DNA of 37,421 bases, taken from the NCBI GenBank assembly GCA_021200555.1, contig JAJQGK010000021.1:1-37421 (forward strand), given 5' to 3'. Made by a program: the position numbers and the translations under genes. Numbering within the stretch: the stretch's first letter is position 1; every line of letters begins with the position of its first letter. Under the pieces are notes generated by a model. It saw nothing but the letters and a program-made list of their open reading frames with translations. It had not been told where the DNA came from and searched no databases. Shown here piece after piece: positions 1 to 10,290 of the stretch. The stretch comes from Clostridiales bacterium (GTDB lineage Bacteria; Bacillota; Clostridia; Oscillospirales; Acutalibacteraceae).

Positions 1-24
1 AGATGGGTATAAGATACAGGGGTT

Positions 25-717
25 ATGCTGTGCATTCCCTCGGGAGTGACGGAGGTTGAGCGGAGAGCGGTGCATGACGCCGCAAGAATAGCCGGCGCAA
101 GGTACGTAAGCCTTATTGAGGTTCCCATGGCGGCGGCAATCGGCGCAGGGCTGCCCGTAAGCGAGCCGGTAGGGAGTATGATTGCCGATTTGGGTGCCGG
201 CACAAGCGAGGTGGCGGTGGTATCCCTTGGCGATGTGGTGGCTTCAAACTCCGTAAGAATAGGCGGAGATGATTTTGACGAAGCGATAATCGCTTACATA
301 AGACGCAAGCACAATCTGCTTATAGGCGAGAGAACGGCGGAGGACATTAAAATCAAGATTGGTTCGGCGTTTCCCTATGACGGAGAGGCGGCAATAAATA
401 TCAAGGGCAGAAATCTTGTGGACGGTCTGCCGAAAAACGTGGAGATAACCTCTGCCGAAGTCAGAGAGGCCATTTCGGACTGCGTAAACCAAATTGCGGA
501 TATGATAGCGGACACCCTTGAGCGGACCCCTCCGGAGCTTGCCTCCGATATTTTGGATCGAGGCATAACTTTGTCGGGCGGCTCGGCTCTTTTAAGAGGC
601 ATGGACAAATTCTTATCCCATGTTACGAAAATGCCCGTCCGCATTGCCCCCGAACCTCTTGACTGCGCAGTGTTGGGTACGGGAAGATGCCTTGAAAAGA
701 ACATTCTGAATTTGTAA
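25..717 (+). CDS. mreB: Rod shape-determining protein MreB (5'-truncated by window edge, possible frameshift at 19-22)
   Basis: Protein reads MLCIPSGVTEVERRAV...ADLGAGTSEVAVVSLG...GGDDFDEAI...LSGGSALLRGMDKFL, typical MreB/actin-fold motifs; followed by mreC and mreD. Confidence 0.93.
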   Translation: MLCIPSGVTEVERRAVHDAARIAGARYVSLIEVPMAAAIGAGLPVSEPVGSMIADLGAGTSEVAVVSLGDVVASNSVRIGGDDFDEAIIAYIRRKHNLLIGERTAEDIKIKIGSAFPYDGEAAINIKGRNLVDGLPKNVEITSAEVREAISDCVNQIADMIADTLERTPPELASDILDRGITLSGGSALLRGMDKFLSHVTKMPVRIAPEPLDCAVLGTGRCLEKNILNL

Positions 718-747
718 TCTAAATTATACACAAACGGAAAAACAAAG

Positions 748-1602
748 ATGAAAAATTTTTTTAAAAGCTCTGAATTTAAGGTTATAATGTGCATTCTTGC
801 GGCCTTGCTGGCAGGAATGCTTGTTGCTGCTTTTTCAAGCAGCGGCACGTCGCCCTTTACAGCGGCTGCGGATATTATATATAAGCCCTTTCAACAGGCG
901 GCGGCTTATATTGCCGAAAAAACCTCCGATTGGAAGGCGTCCTTTGTATCATCCTCCGTATACAAGGATCAGATTGCCGAGCTTGAGTCGGAAATAGACG
1001 AATACAACGAGGCTCTGGCGGATTATGAGAGAACGAAGCAAAAGCTTCAGGCATATGAGGAATTTCTGCAGGTCAAGGAGGACAATCCGGATTTTGAATT
1101 TATATCCGCCTCAGTCGTATCAAGGAACACCTCGGATATATACGACTCCTTTACCCTTGACAAGGGCAGCGTAAACGGAGTGGAGGTTGACAATCCGGTT
1201 ATCTACGGCAGCTGCGTAGTGGGCATCGTCAAAGAGGTAGGCACCGCAACGTGCGTTGTCAAGACAATCCTCGACCCGTCGCTCAATATCAGCGTTTATG
1301 AAATTAAATCAAGAGAAAACGGATACTCAACCACAACGGCGGCCTTATCCTATGAGGGACTTTGCAAAATGTCCGGACTTTCAAAGGACACGGCAGTGGC
1401 TCCGGGCGGAATAGTCTGCACATCGGGACTCGGCGGAATTTTCCCGAGAAATCTGATTGTGGGAACGGTTACGGAGCTTCAAAATGAAACCGCCGACGTA
1501 TCCCTTTACGCCGTAATAGAGCCGGGCGCAGACGTAAATACCGTAAACGACGTTCTTATTATAACCGCCTTCGCCTCGGACAGCGAGGACAGCACGGAGT
1601 AA
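748..1602 (+). CDS. mreC: Rod shape-determining protein MreC
   Basis: N-terminal TM segment, coiled coil, then VVSRNTSDIYDSFTLDKGSVNGVEVDNPVIYGSCVVGIVKEVG, characteristic of MreC; between mreB and mreD. Confidence 0.92.
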   Translation: MKNFFKSSEFKVIMCILAALLAGMLVAAFSSSGTSPFTAAADIIYKPFQQAAAYIAEKTSDWKASFVSSSVYKDQIAELESEIDEYNEALADYERTKQKLQAYEEFLQVKEDNPDFEFISASVVSRNTSDIYDSFTLDKGSVNGVEVDNPVIYGSCVVGIVKEVGTATCVVKTILDPSLNISVYEIKSRENGYSTTTAALSYEGLCKMSGLSKDTAVAPGGIVCTSGLGGIFPRNLIVGTVTELQNETADVSLYAVIEPGADVNTVNDVLIITAFASDSEDSTE

Positions 1603-1613
1603 AAAAACAAGCT

Positions 1614-1636
1614 GCAATAATGCGGTTCGCATTTTT
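1614..1636 (+). terminator. Small intercistronic hairpin plus T-run between mreC and mreD
   Basis: AATGCG-gtt-CGCATT followed by tttt. Confidence 0.35.
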
Positions 1637-1673
1637 TAACAATGTTCACAACCCATAAAAATAAGAGGTAAAA

Positions 1674-2192
1674 ATGTTCAAACGAGAGGGCTTTTATATT
1701 TTCGCAAAAAGAATATTGCTCCTTGCGCTCTGCATTCTGACGGCTATGTTTCAGAATACGGAGGGGCTTTTGCCTGAAATTTTCGGTTCACGCTTTATGC
1801 CTCTCATTCCGCTTGCCGTGTGCATCGGAATATTTCGGGGAGAGATGTCGGGTCTGATTTACGGGGCGATTGCAGGCTGCTTTTGGGATGTCTGCTCATC
1901 GGGAGCCGACGGCATACACGCCTTTTATCTTGCTTTTATAGGCTGTGCGGCGGGAGTTCTGACCCACTATTTAATGAGGAGAAATATTGTCACTCAATAT
2001 TGTCTGACAACCGTAAGCTGCGTAATATTCGTACTTATTTACTGGTTCATAACGGTATATATTCCCGTCGGAGACGCCGAATACAAGGCTCTTTTGACAT
2101 TTTACCTACCCTCGGCGGTGATTACAATCGCTCTGTCCTTTGTTTCGTATTTTACCGTAAAGCTTATCACGGGTGAAAAGCGGAACGATTAA
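1674..2192 (+). CDS. mreD: Rod shape-determining protein MreD
   Basis: Small multi-TM protein immediately after mreC; pattern ...GLIYGAIAGCFWDVCSS... Confidence 0.82.
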   Translation: MFKREGFYIFAKRILLLALCILTAMFQNTEGLLPEIFGSRFMPLIPLAVCIGIFRGEMSGLIYGAIAGCFWDVCSSGADGIHAFYLAFIGCAAGVLTHYLMRRNIVTQYCLTTVSCVIFVLIYWFITVYIPVGDAEYKALLTFYLPSAVITIALSFVSYFTVKLITGEKRND

Positions 2193-2221
2193 ATCAGGTC
2201 TGAATGCACAAATAATGCGGG

Positions 2222-4336
2222 GTGAAAATAAAAATGAAAAAATCGAAATCCGGCGGGAGAATGAGATTTATAGTAATACTCTTCACCGCAGTAATCATAG
2301 TTTACGGCGTTGTGCTTACAAATGCCGTTGTGCTTGACAGCGACGAATACGACGATGCAGGCGACACATCGTCAACATACGAGGTTGTGGTTGAGGCTGC
2401 AAGAGGCGAAATTTACGACAGAAACGGCGTTGTCCTTGTTTCAAACCGCCAGGGGAACAGCATTGAATTTAACGCTGCGTTTTTTCCCTCTCAGTCAAAG
2501 CAAAGCGAGAGAAATGCAATTATATCCGCGCTTATAGAGCTGTGCGAGTCAAAGGGCGAGGAATGGACAGACAACCTTCCCATAATTTACGATGAGGACG
2601 GGTCAATTGCTTTTGCCGAAAACAGGGAAACCGATATAAAAAATCTTAAAGCGTCCAACATGCTGAATTTAAACTCCTACGCAACAGCCGAAAACTGCCT
2701 TGACGCTCTTATTGAAATGTACTCTCTTGAGGATTACGATGAGGTTATGGCGAGGAAAATCGCCTCCGTGCTTTATGAGATGTGGCGGACAGGCTTTTCC
2801 GTAAGCACTCCTTATACATTTGCGGAGGACGTATCCAACGAAACCATATCCATAATAAAGGAAAAAAGCGACTTTTTCCAAGGCGTTGAGGGGACGGTCA
2901 ACACATACCGTGAATTTACAGACGGAACACTTGCGCCCCATATAATCGGAATTACGGGAATTATCAGCAGCGATGAATACACAAGCAGAACAAGCGAGCT
3001 TCAGGACAGCATTGACAGCGGGAATTACTCCGAAGATGAGATTGCCGAGCTTGAGCTGAACGCCTACTCACTTACGGATTATGTGGGCAAATTCGGCATT
3101 GAAAGTGCAATGGAAAGCTATCTCAGAGGAACAAAGGGAATAGAGAGCATTACCGTTGACAGCGACGGAAACGTAACATCCGAGTATACCATAGTTCCGG
3201 AGCAGGGAGCGTCCGTGGTCCTGACTATAGATTCGGGACTTCAGAGGGTGGCTCAAAACGCCCTTGAAACGAGAATAAACGAGCTTACCGCATCGGCGGG
3301 GCTTGAAGCGGCGGGAGCGGTGGTCGTTCTGGATGTTGACACGGGAGAGGTTCTTGCAAGCGCATCCTACCCTTCCTACGATTTATCGAAATATTATGAA
3401 AATTACAACACCCTTTTGGAAGACGAAGCGACTCCCCTTGTAAACAGAGTTCTTCAAAGCACATATGAGCCCGGCTCAACGATGAAGCTTTCAACGGCGT
3501 TGGCGGGACTTGACACGGGAGCGATAACAAGCAGCACAACATTTTATTGCAGCTCCGTATTCCAATATTACGACACCACGTTCTCTTGCTTAAGCGCTCA
3601 CGGAACGCTGAATGTAATCTCCGCCCTTGAAAAATCCTGCAACATATTTTTCTACAACGTTGCGCAAACTGTAGGCATAGACGTTATGAACAGCTACAGC
3701 ACAATGCTGGGACTGGGGCAAAAAACGGGAGTAGAGCTTTCCGAAGTGGCAGGAATACTTGCAGGAAGAGCGTACAGGGAGTCCATCGGCTCAACATGGC
3801 AGATGGGCGATACAATTCAGGCAGCGATAGGTCAGTCGGACAACCTGTTTACCATTCTCCAGCTTGCAAATTACTGTGCAACCATAGCAAACAACGGCAC
3901 AAGATACAAATGTCATTACGTCAAATATATAATGTCGGCGGATCACAGCGAAATACTTTACGAAGCTGAGCCTGAGGTTTTGGAGCAGGTGGATATTTCC
4001 CAAGATGCGATAAATATTGTAAAGCAGGGAATGCTTGCCGTTACAACAACCGGTTCATGCGCTGCGGCGTTTGCGGATATATCGGAAAAGGTTGGCGCAA
4101 AAACAGGTACGACTCAGGTTAAAAAGGTGGTAAACGGCAAGACTGTAGAGGGAAACAACGGATTAAACATATCCTTTGCTCCTTATGACGATCCGGAAAT
4201 AGCAATAGCCGTAATTATCGAAAATCTCGACAGCGGAACCGCCACCGCAAACGTCTCCGCAGATATATACGAGTATTACTTTTCCACCAAAAACCAAATT
4301 TCATCCGTTCAGTCGGCGGACGAGCTTTTAAGATAA
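2222..4336 (+). CDS. mrdA: Penicillin-binding protein 2 (transpeptidase)
   Basis: N-terminal TM; SxxK motif in YEPGSTMK, KSCN, KTGT motif (GAKTGTTQV); position downstream of mreD. GTG at 2222 or ATG at 2234 as start. Confidence 0.88.
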   Translation: MKIKMKKSKSGGRMRFIVILFTAVIIVYGVVLTNAVVLDSDEYDDAGDTSSTYEVVVEAARGEIYDRNGVVLVSNRQGNSIEFNAAFFPSQSKQSERNAIISALIELCESKGEEWTDNLPIIYDEDGSIAFAENRETDIKNLKASNMLNLNSYATAENCLDALIEMYSLEDYDEVMARKIASVLYEMWRTGFSVSTPYTFAEDVSNETISIIKEKSDFFQGVEGTVNTYREFTDGTLAPHIIGITGIISSDEYTSRTSELQDSIDSGNYSEDEIAELELNAYSLTDYVGKFGIESAMESYLRGTKGIESITVDSDGNVTSEYTIVPEQGASVVLTIDSGLQRVAQNALETRINELTASAGLEAAGAVVVLDVDTGEVLASASYPSYDLSKYYENYNTLLEDEATPLVNRVLQSTYEPGSTMKLSTALAGLDTGAITSSTTFYCSSVFQYYDTTFSCLSAHGTLNVISALEKSCNIFFYNVAQTVGIDVMNSYSTMLGLGQKTGVELSEVAGILAGRAYRESIGSTWQMGDTIQAAIGQSDNLFTILQLANYCATIANNGTRYKCHYVKYIMSADHSEILYEAEPEVLEQVDISQDAINIVKQGMLAVTTTGSCAAAFADISEKVGAKTGTTQVKKVVNGKTVEGNNGLNISFAPYDDPEIAIAVIIENLDSGTATANVSADIYEYYFSTKNQISSVQSADELLR

Positions 4337-4390
4337 CACAGACGCTGTTTACAGTATACTGATTTTGTTTTTAAAAGCTTAATTCAACAA

Positions 4391-5146
4391 ATGGAGATTA
4401 AAATGGAAAAAACAACGGATATTATTTTCATAGGCTCCGGCAAGGGCGGCGTAGGCAAGTCCACGATTACCGCCTTTCTGGGAAAATCCTTATCCGAAAA
4501 AGGGAAAAAGACGCTTATAATCGACTCCGATTCCGGACTGGGCGCCATGGACATTTTGCTTAAGGCATCGGACAAGGTTATGAATACATGGCTTGACGTT
4601 TCCGAAAACGGCTGTTCCGTAAGCAGCGCGGCAATAAAAATAACCGAAAACCTGTTCCTGCTGCCTGCGCCGAGATTTTTTCCTCAGGAGCTTAATGAAA
4701 ACGCTTTAAAGGATGTTGTATCGCTTTGCGAAGGGGAATATGACTGCATATTAATTGACGGCTCCGCCGGAATTGACCGAGGCTTTGCAATGTGTCTCAA
4801 AGCGGCGAACAGATGCATTTTTGTGGCGACTGCCGATGAAATATCCGTGAAATGCGCATGCTCCGCTGCGGACAGAGCAAACGAGCTTGGGTTTGACGCT
4901 GAGAATATCAGGATTGTGATTAACCGTTTTGAAAAGAAAGCGGCTCAAAAAAGCAGGCTGCTTAACATTGACGGCGTTATAGACAAATCCGGCGTTATGC
5001 TTTTGGGCGTTGTTCCCTTTGACAAGTCAATTGCCTACTCATCGGTTACGGGCAAATATCCGCCGCCGAAAAGCAGATTTATGAAAGCGGTTGACAGAAT
5101 TGCAAGAAGAACCGACGGAGAATACATACCGCTCAGACTCGATTGA
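4391..5146 (+). CDS. minD: MinD/ParA-family ATPase
   Basis: Deviant Walker A GKGGVGKST, IIDSDSGLG, CILIDGSAGIDRGF; location in mre-pbp2-mgsA cluster. Confidence 0.75.
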   Translation: MEIKMEKTTDIIFIGSGKGGVGKSTITAFLGKSLSEKGKKTLIIDSDSGLGAMDILLKASDKVMNTWLDVSENGCSVSSAAIKITENLFLLPAPRFFPQELNENALKDVVSLCEGEYDCILIDGSAGIDRGFAMCLKAANRCIFVATADEISVKCACSAADRANELGFDAENIRIVINRFEKKAAQKSRLLNIDGVIDKSGVMLLGVVPFDKSIAYSSVTGKYPPPKSRFMKAVDRIARRTDGEYIPLRLD

Positions 5147-5308
5147 ACCCGTATAAATATTTTTATTCTTATTTTTAAATATATAAAATAAAATATTGAA
5201 AATTAAGAAAATCTGTGTTATTATAAATTATACGGCTATACGGCAAATTTTACATCGTAAATCAATTTTACAACATATATTAAATTAAAAGAAAGATGGT
5301 GTACAAGA

Positions 5309-5740
5309 ATGAATATTGCTTTGATTGCCCATGATTCAAAAAAGGAGTTATTGACTCAGTTCTGTATCGCTTACTGCGGTATTTTGAGCCACCACAACCT
5401 GTGTGCCACAGGCACAACGGGAAGGCTTGTGGGAGATGCAACGGGCTTAAATATATCAAGGTTCTTAAGCGGCTCCCAGGGAGGAGTTGAACAGATAGCC
5501 TCGAAAATCCAGTGCAATGAAATAGATCTTTTGCTTTTCTTCAGAGATCCTCTGAACGCCAAACCCCATGAACCCAACGAAGCGGCGATTTTAAGACTTT
5601 GCGACGTTCACAATATCCCCTATGCCACAAATATCGCAACTGCCGAGTCCCTTATTGTGGGGCTTGAGCGGGGAGATTTGGATTGGCGCAATATCGTAAC
5701 ATCCGCAACGGGACTTGACGGCTCAGATTTGGTTGATTAA
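5309..5740 (+). CDS. mgsA: Methylglyoxal synthase
   Basis: MNIALIAHDSKKELL...ATGTTGRLV...LSGSQGGVEQIA...LLLFFRDPLNAKPHEPN. Confidence 0.95.
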   Translation: MNIALIAHDSKKELLTQFCIAYCGILSHHNLCATGTTGRLVGDATGLNISRFLSGSQGGVEQIASKIQCNEIDLLLFFRDPLNAKPHEPNEAAILRLCDVHNIPYATNIATAESLIVGLERGDLDWRNIVTSATGLDGSDLVD

Positions 5741-5799
5741 TCATATCCTGATGCAACGCAAATAAATATATTTAAACTCGGTTTTAATCGAAAATTTCG

Positions 5800-5840
5800 T
5801 AAGCGGGGTGGGCTTTCCGCCCGCTCTGCTTACTTTGTTA
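5800..5840 (+). terminator. Probable terminator after mgsA
   Basis: GTAAGC...gggcttTCCgccc...GCTTAC nested hairpin followed by tttgtt. Confidence 0.6.
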
Positions 5841-5982
5841 AAAACAAAATTTTATGTTTGCAAATGCCGTCATTTGACCGCATAAATTTACAGAACCGAT
5901 TATTATAAAATGAGATAAAGCTTCTTATGTATTGCACATTGCAGTGCATTTTATTACTGATTGTCAAAATATGAGGTGAATT

Positions 5983-7317
5983 ATGCCTATACTTACAAAA
6001 GCTCCCCGAGGAACGGGAGACGTTCTGCCCGGAGAGAGCTCCAAAATAAGATTTGTTGAGTCCACTATGCTTGAAACAGCCGAATGTTTCGGATTTAAGG
6101 AGATACGCACTCCCGGCTTTGAGCATACGGAGCTGTTTAACCGCTCTGTGGGCGACACAACCGATATTGTACAAAAAGAAATGTATACGTTTAACGATAA
6201 AGGCGGCAGATCCGTCACGCTCAAGCCCGAGGGAACGGCAGGAGCCGTCAGGGCTTTTATCGAGCACGGACTTTTTAACGAGCAAATGCCCGTAAAGCTG
6301 TCTTACGTGACTCCCGCCTACAGATACGAAAAGCCCCAATCGGGAAGACTCAGGGAATTTCACCAATTCGGCGTTGAATGCTTCGGAGCGGCAACTCCGG
6401 CTGCGGATGCCGAGGTTATCTCCTTGGGAAAGCAGATTTTCGACTTTTTCGGTGTTAAGGATTTAAGATTGGAGATAAACTCCATAGGCTGCCCCGAATG
6501 CAGGAAAAAATATCAGGACGCTTTAAAGTCTTATTTTTCCGAAAAAGAGGATAAGCTTTGCGGTACCTGCAAAGGCAGGCTTAACAGAAATCCCATGAGG
6601 ATTCTTGACTGCAAAAGTCCCATTTGCTCGGAAATCGCATCTCACGCTCCCGTAATTTTGGATTATCTCTGCGACGAGTGCAGGGAGCATTTTGAGCTTG
6701 TACAAAAATATCTTAACGCCATGGAAATTGAATTTACGGTTAATCCCTCCATTGTCAGAGGGCTTGATTATTATACGAGAACGGTTTTTGAATTTGTAAC
6801 CGGCTCCTTGGGCGCTCAAAGCGCAGTCTGCGCCGGAGGACGATATGACGGTCTTACCGAGGAGCTGGGCGGAAATCCCACTCCCGCCTGCGGATTTGCC
6901 CTGGGAATCGAAAGGTTCATGCTCCTTTTACAGGCGGAAAATATCGAGCTGCCGCCGGAAAATCCCATTGACCTTTACATCGCATCCATGTCTCCGGAGG
7001 GCAATATTTTAGCCGCAAAATTGGCTTCCGATATAAGGAACGAGGGAGTTACCTGCCTGTTTGACACGGTGAACCGCTCCTTAAAGGCACAGATGAAATT
7101 TGCGGGAAAAACGGGAGCGCTGTTTACGGTGGTGCTGGGCGATGACGAGATAAAAGCGGGAAAGGCAAAGGTCAAATACATGGCGGACGGTTCCGAAACG
7201 GAAATCGGGCTTGATGATTTTGCCGAAAACTTTATGCAGATATCAATCGGCAAAGCCGTAGCCGAATTTGACGGCGGAAACGATTTTGATTTATCCTCAT
7301 TTTTGGGGAATATGTAA
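5983..7317 (+). CDS. hisS: Histidyl-tRNA synthetase
   Basis: APRGTGDVLPGESSK, RPEGTA-type motif LKPEGTAGAVRA, FHQFGVECFG, GGRYDGL, LGIERF. Confidence 0.95.
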   Translation: MPILTKAPRGTGDVLPGESSKIRFVESTMLETAECFGFKEIRTPGFEHTELFNRSVGDTTDIVQKEMYTFNDKGGRSVTLKPEGTAGAVRAFIEHGLFNEQMPVKLSYVTPAYRYEKPQSGRLREFHQFGVECFGAATPAADAEVISLGKQIFDFFGVKDLRLEINSIGCPECRKKYQDALKSYFSEKEDKLCGTCKGRLNRNPMRILDCKSPICSEIASHAPVILDYLCDECREHFELVQKYLNAMEIEFTVNPSIVRGLDYYTRTVFEFVTGSLGAQSAVCAGGRYDGLTEELGGNPTPACGFALGIERFMLLLQAENIELPPENPIDLYIASMSPEGNILAAKLASDIRNEGVTCLFDTVNRSLKAQMKFAGKTGALFTVVLGDDEIKAGKAKVKYMADGSETEIGLDDFAENFMQISIGKAVAEFDGGNDFDLSSFLGNM

Positions 7318-7353
7318 ATTCATCAAATCTACGTTAGCGGAGGATTGTATACA

Positions 7354-9147
7354 ATGGAACTGATGACAGGGCTGAAGAGAACCGATTACTGCGGCGATCT
7401 TCGCGGAAAAGATATAGGAAAAACGGTAACGCTGTTCGGCTGGGTTCAGCGTCAAAGAGATTTAGGCTCCCTTATATTCATCGATTTAAGGGACAGAACG
7501 GGCATTATCCAGCTTGCCTTTGACGAGAATACGGCTAAGGATGCTTTTGAAAAAGCGGCTTCGGCAAGAAGCGAGTTCGTTTTGGCAGCCGTGGGTGTTG
7601 TAAGGGAACGCTCCGCAAAAAATTCCGAAATCCCCACAGGCGATATCGAAATTGAAGTAAACGAGCTGAGACTCCTTGCAAAAAGCGAAACTCCCCCCTT
7701 TGAGATTGTGGAAAACTGCCCCACCTCGGAGACCACAAGGCTTAAATACAGGTATCTTGATTTAAGAAGACCGGATTTACAGAGAAATATTCTTTTAAGG
7801 AACAAAGTCGCAAAAATTACCCGTGATTTCTTTTATGACAACGGATTTATCGAAATTGAAACGCCCATGCTTATGAAATCCACTCCCGAGGGCGCCCGTG
7901 ATTTTCTTGTACCCTCAAGGCTCCACAACGGCAGCTTTTACGCTTTGCCCCAATCGCCTCAGCTTTACAAGCAAATTTCCATGGTTGCGGGCTTTGACAG
8001 GTACATTCAGCTTGCCAGGTGCTTCAGAGACGAGGATTTAAGAGCGGACAGACAGCCTGAATTTACGCAGATAGACCTTGAAATGTCCTTCGTAGATGTG
8101 GAGGATGTACTTGAAATTATCGAGAAGTACATACACACGCTGTGGAAGCAGGCGATAAACGTTGACATTCCCGAAAAACTCCCCCGCCTTACATATGCCG
8201 AGGCAATGGAGAGATACGGCTCGGACAAGCCCGACACACGCTTTGATATGGAGCTGTTCAGTCTTTCGGACGAGGTGAGGAACACCGGCTTTGCAGTATT
8301 TAAATCAGCTCTTGAGGAGGGCGGCGCAGTTTACGGAATTACCGCCAAAAACGCCGTTAAGACTTACTCAAGAAAGGAAATTGACAAACTTACGGAGTTT
8401 GCCAAGGGACTGGGCGCAAAGGGTCTGGCATGGATAAGGATGACCGACGACGGATTGGCGTCCTCCTTTGCAAAGTTTATGACAGAGGATGAGATGTCCG
8501 CAATTCTCGCCAAAGCCAAAGCCGAAAAGGGCGATGTGGTGTTCATTGTAGCCGACAGGAAGAAATCCCTTGTGCTGTCCGTTTTGGGAGCAATAAGATG
8601 CGAGGCCGCAAAAAAGCTTGACATTATCAAGCCCGGTTACAATTTCCTGTGGATTACAGAGTTCCCGTTCTTCGACTGGGACGAGGACACGCAGCAATTT
8701 GTCGCCATGCACCATCCGTTTACGGCGCCTCTTGATGAGTGCCTTCCCTATTTGGAGACGGACAAGGCAAATGTCAAGGCGAAGGCTTATGACCTTGTGC
8801 TAAACGGAATAGAGCTGTCATCCGGTTCAATCAGAATTACAGATCCGGAGCTTCAGGACAGAATTTTCAACCTGCTGGGGCTTTCCGAAGAGGAGGCTCA
8901 GGAGAAATTCGGGTTCCTGCTGGGAGCGTTCAAGTACGGCGCGCCGCCTCACGGAGGTATGGGAATAGGGCTTGACAGACTTGTAATGCAGATGATCGGA
9001 GCGGAAAGCCTGAGAGATGTAGTACCCTATCCCAAGCTTAAAGACGCCACGGAGCCCATGACGGAGTGCCCGTCGGAAGTGGACAAGGATCAGCTTGACG
9101 TTTTGGGAATAGAGATAAAGAAAACGGCCGACAGCAATCGGCAATAA
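7354..9147 (+). CDS. aspS: Aspartyl-tRNA synthetase
   Basis: GWVQRQRDLGSLIFIDLRDRTGIIQ, YRYLDLRR, FRDEDLRADRQPEFTQIDLEMSF, GIGLDRLVM; ATG at 7354 preceded by GGAGG. Confidence 0.96.
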   Translation: MELMTGLKRTDYCGDLRGKDIGKTVTLFGWVQRQRDLGSLIFIDLRDRTGIIQLAFDENTAKDAFEKAASARSEFVLAAVGVVRERSAKNSEIPTGDIEIEVNELRLLAKSETPPFEIVENCPTSETTRLKYRYLDLRRPDLQRNILLRNKVAKITRDFFYDNGFIEIETPMLMKSTPEGARDFLVPSRLHNGSFYALPQSPQLYKQISMVAGFDRYIQLARCFRDEDLRADRQPEFTQIDLEMSFVDVEDVLEIIEKYIHTLWKQAINVDIPEKLPRLTYAEAMERYGSDKPDTRFDMELFSLSDEVRNTGFAVFKSALEEGGAVYGITAKNAVKTYSRKEIDKLTEFAKGLGAKGLAWIRMTDDGLASSFAKFMTEDEMSAILAKAKAEKGDVVFIVADRKKSLVLSVLGAIRCEAAKKLDIIKPGYNFLWITEFPFFDWDEDTQQFVAMHHPFTAPLDECLPYLETDKANVKAKAYDLVLNGIELSSGSIRITDPELQDRIFNLLGLSEEEAQEKFGFLLGAFKYGAPPHGGMGIGLDRLVMQMIGAESLRDVVPYPKLKDATEPMTECPSEVDKDQLDVLGIEIKKTADSNRQ

Positions 9148-9210
9148 ACATTCGGCGGATATTTTAATTTCCGATATAACTACTATTTTTATTGAAAGAG
9201 GAGAATTTCA

Positions 9211-10134
9211 ATGAACAAAAAATTCACAAAAATCATTTCTGTTATTCTCAGCGTTGTAATGCTCATATCCGTTTGTGTAATATCGGTATCGGCAGCGGAA
9301 AGCGGCGATTACTATTACACTCAGGGTGATTACACAATTCATTACACCGTTTACGCAGCCGAAGGCGAGTCAAAGGGCAATATCCTCTTTATGCACGGCT
9401 TCCTTTATTCAGGCTCAACCTGGAACGGAGTTGCGGAAATTATGAGCAGTGAAGGCTATGACTGCTATCTTGTGGATTTGCCGAATTACGGCGAAAGCAC
9501 AAGAGAAAACGGCGACACGGAAATTATCGAGAGAGAAGAGCTTATGGTAGGTCTTATGGAGTCCGTAGCGTCCCTTGACCAATGGATCGTTGCGGGACAT
9601 TCCATGGGCGGCGGAATAGCCCTTAACATTGCCTGCGACCACCCTGAAATTCAGGCGCTTCTGCTCTATTGTCCCAGCGAAATCAACATGGTTCAAAGCA
9701 ATTTCCTTACTTCAATTACAACAAACACTCTGCTTATGAACGGCTTTCAGAAGATTTTCAACGCCATTCTCAGTATGAAATTCATTGTAAAGCTTGCGGT
9801 TTATCTTGTAACGAAGGATTGGAGCTACGCCAAGAACTATGATACGGACGTTCTTACCGAACCCCTCAAGCAGGACGGCACGTTTATGGGTATGATGTAC
9901 TCGTCAATGATTGCAAGGAATACGGATTTGGAGGCGGCATCAAGCCTTGATATGCCCATAATGCTTATGTGGGCGGAAGATGACAATGTTCTGTCCTCAT
10001 CCAATGTTTCAAACATCACAAACGCTTTGACGAACGCAGAAGTAAACACCGTTGCCGGCGGACATATAGTTATCGAAACCGATCCGGAAACCGTTGCGGG
10101 AATTACCATTGATTTTTTGTCACAGCTTGCGTAA
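9211..10134 (+). CDS. Secreted alpha/beta hydrolase (lipase-like)
   Basis: Signal peptide (MNKKFTKIISVILSVVMLISVCVISVSAAE), HGF oxyanion region, nucleophile elbow GHSMGG, C-terminal GGH. Confidence 0.85.
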   Translation: MNKKFTKIISVILSVVMLISVCVISVSAAESGDYYYTQGDYTIHYTVYAAEGESKGNILFMHGFLYSGSTWNGVAEIMSSEGYDCYLVDLPNYGESTRENGDTEIIEREELMVGLMESVASLDQWIVAGHSMGGGIALNIACDHPEIQALLLYCPSEINMVQSNFLTSITTNTLLMNGFQKIFNAILSMKFIVKLAVYLVTKDWSYAKNYDTDVLTEPLKQDGTFMGMMYSSMIARNTDLEAASSLDMPIMLMWAEDDNVLSSSNVSNITNALTNAEVNTVAGGHIVIETDPETVAGITIDFLSQLA

Positions 10135-10227
10135 ATTCCAAAGGCAAAAATAAAAATCGTATATATAAGAGAGCGGCTCTCAATGTTGCTTAATCTTAAT
10201 ATAAAAATAATGCTCTTTATAAAATGC

Positions 10228-10261
10228 CTGCTGAAAATATAATTCAGCAGACATTTTTTTG
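10228..10261 (+). terminator. Rho-independent terminator of hydrolase gene
   Basis: Perfect 8-bp stem CTGCTGAA-aatataa-TTCAGCAG followed by a T-run. Confidence 0.8.
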
Positions 10262-10290
10262 CATTTTAAATTGCCGTTTCTACGCTTTCA

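Noticed and set aside
5741-5982. Possible T-box leader upstream of hisS-aspS
   Set aside because: No recognisable T-box core or antiterminator motif; the strong hairpin at 5800-5834 is better explained as the mgsA terminator
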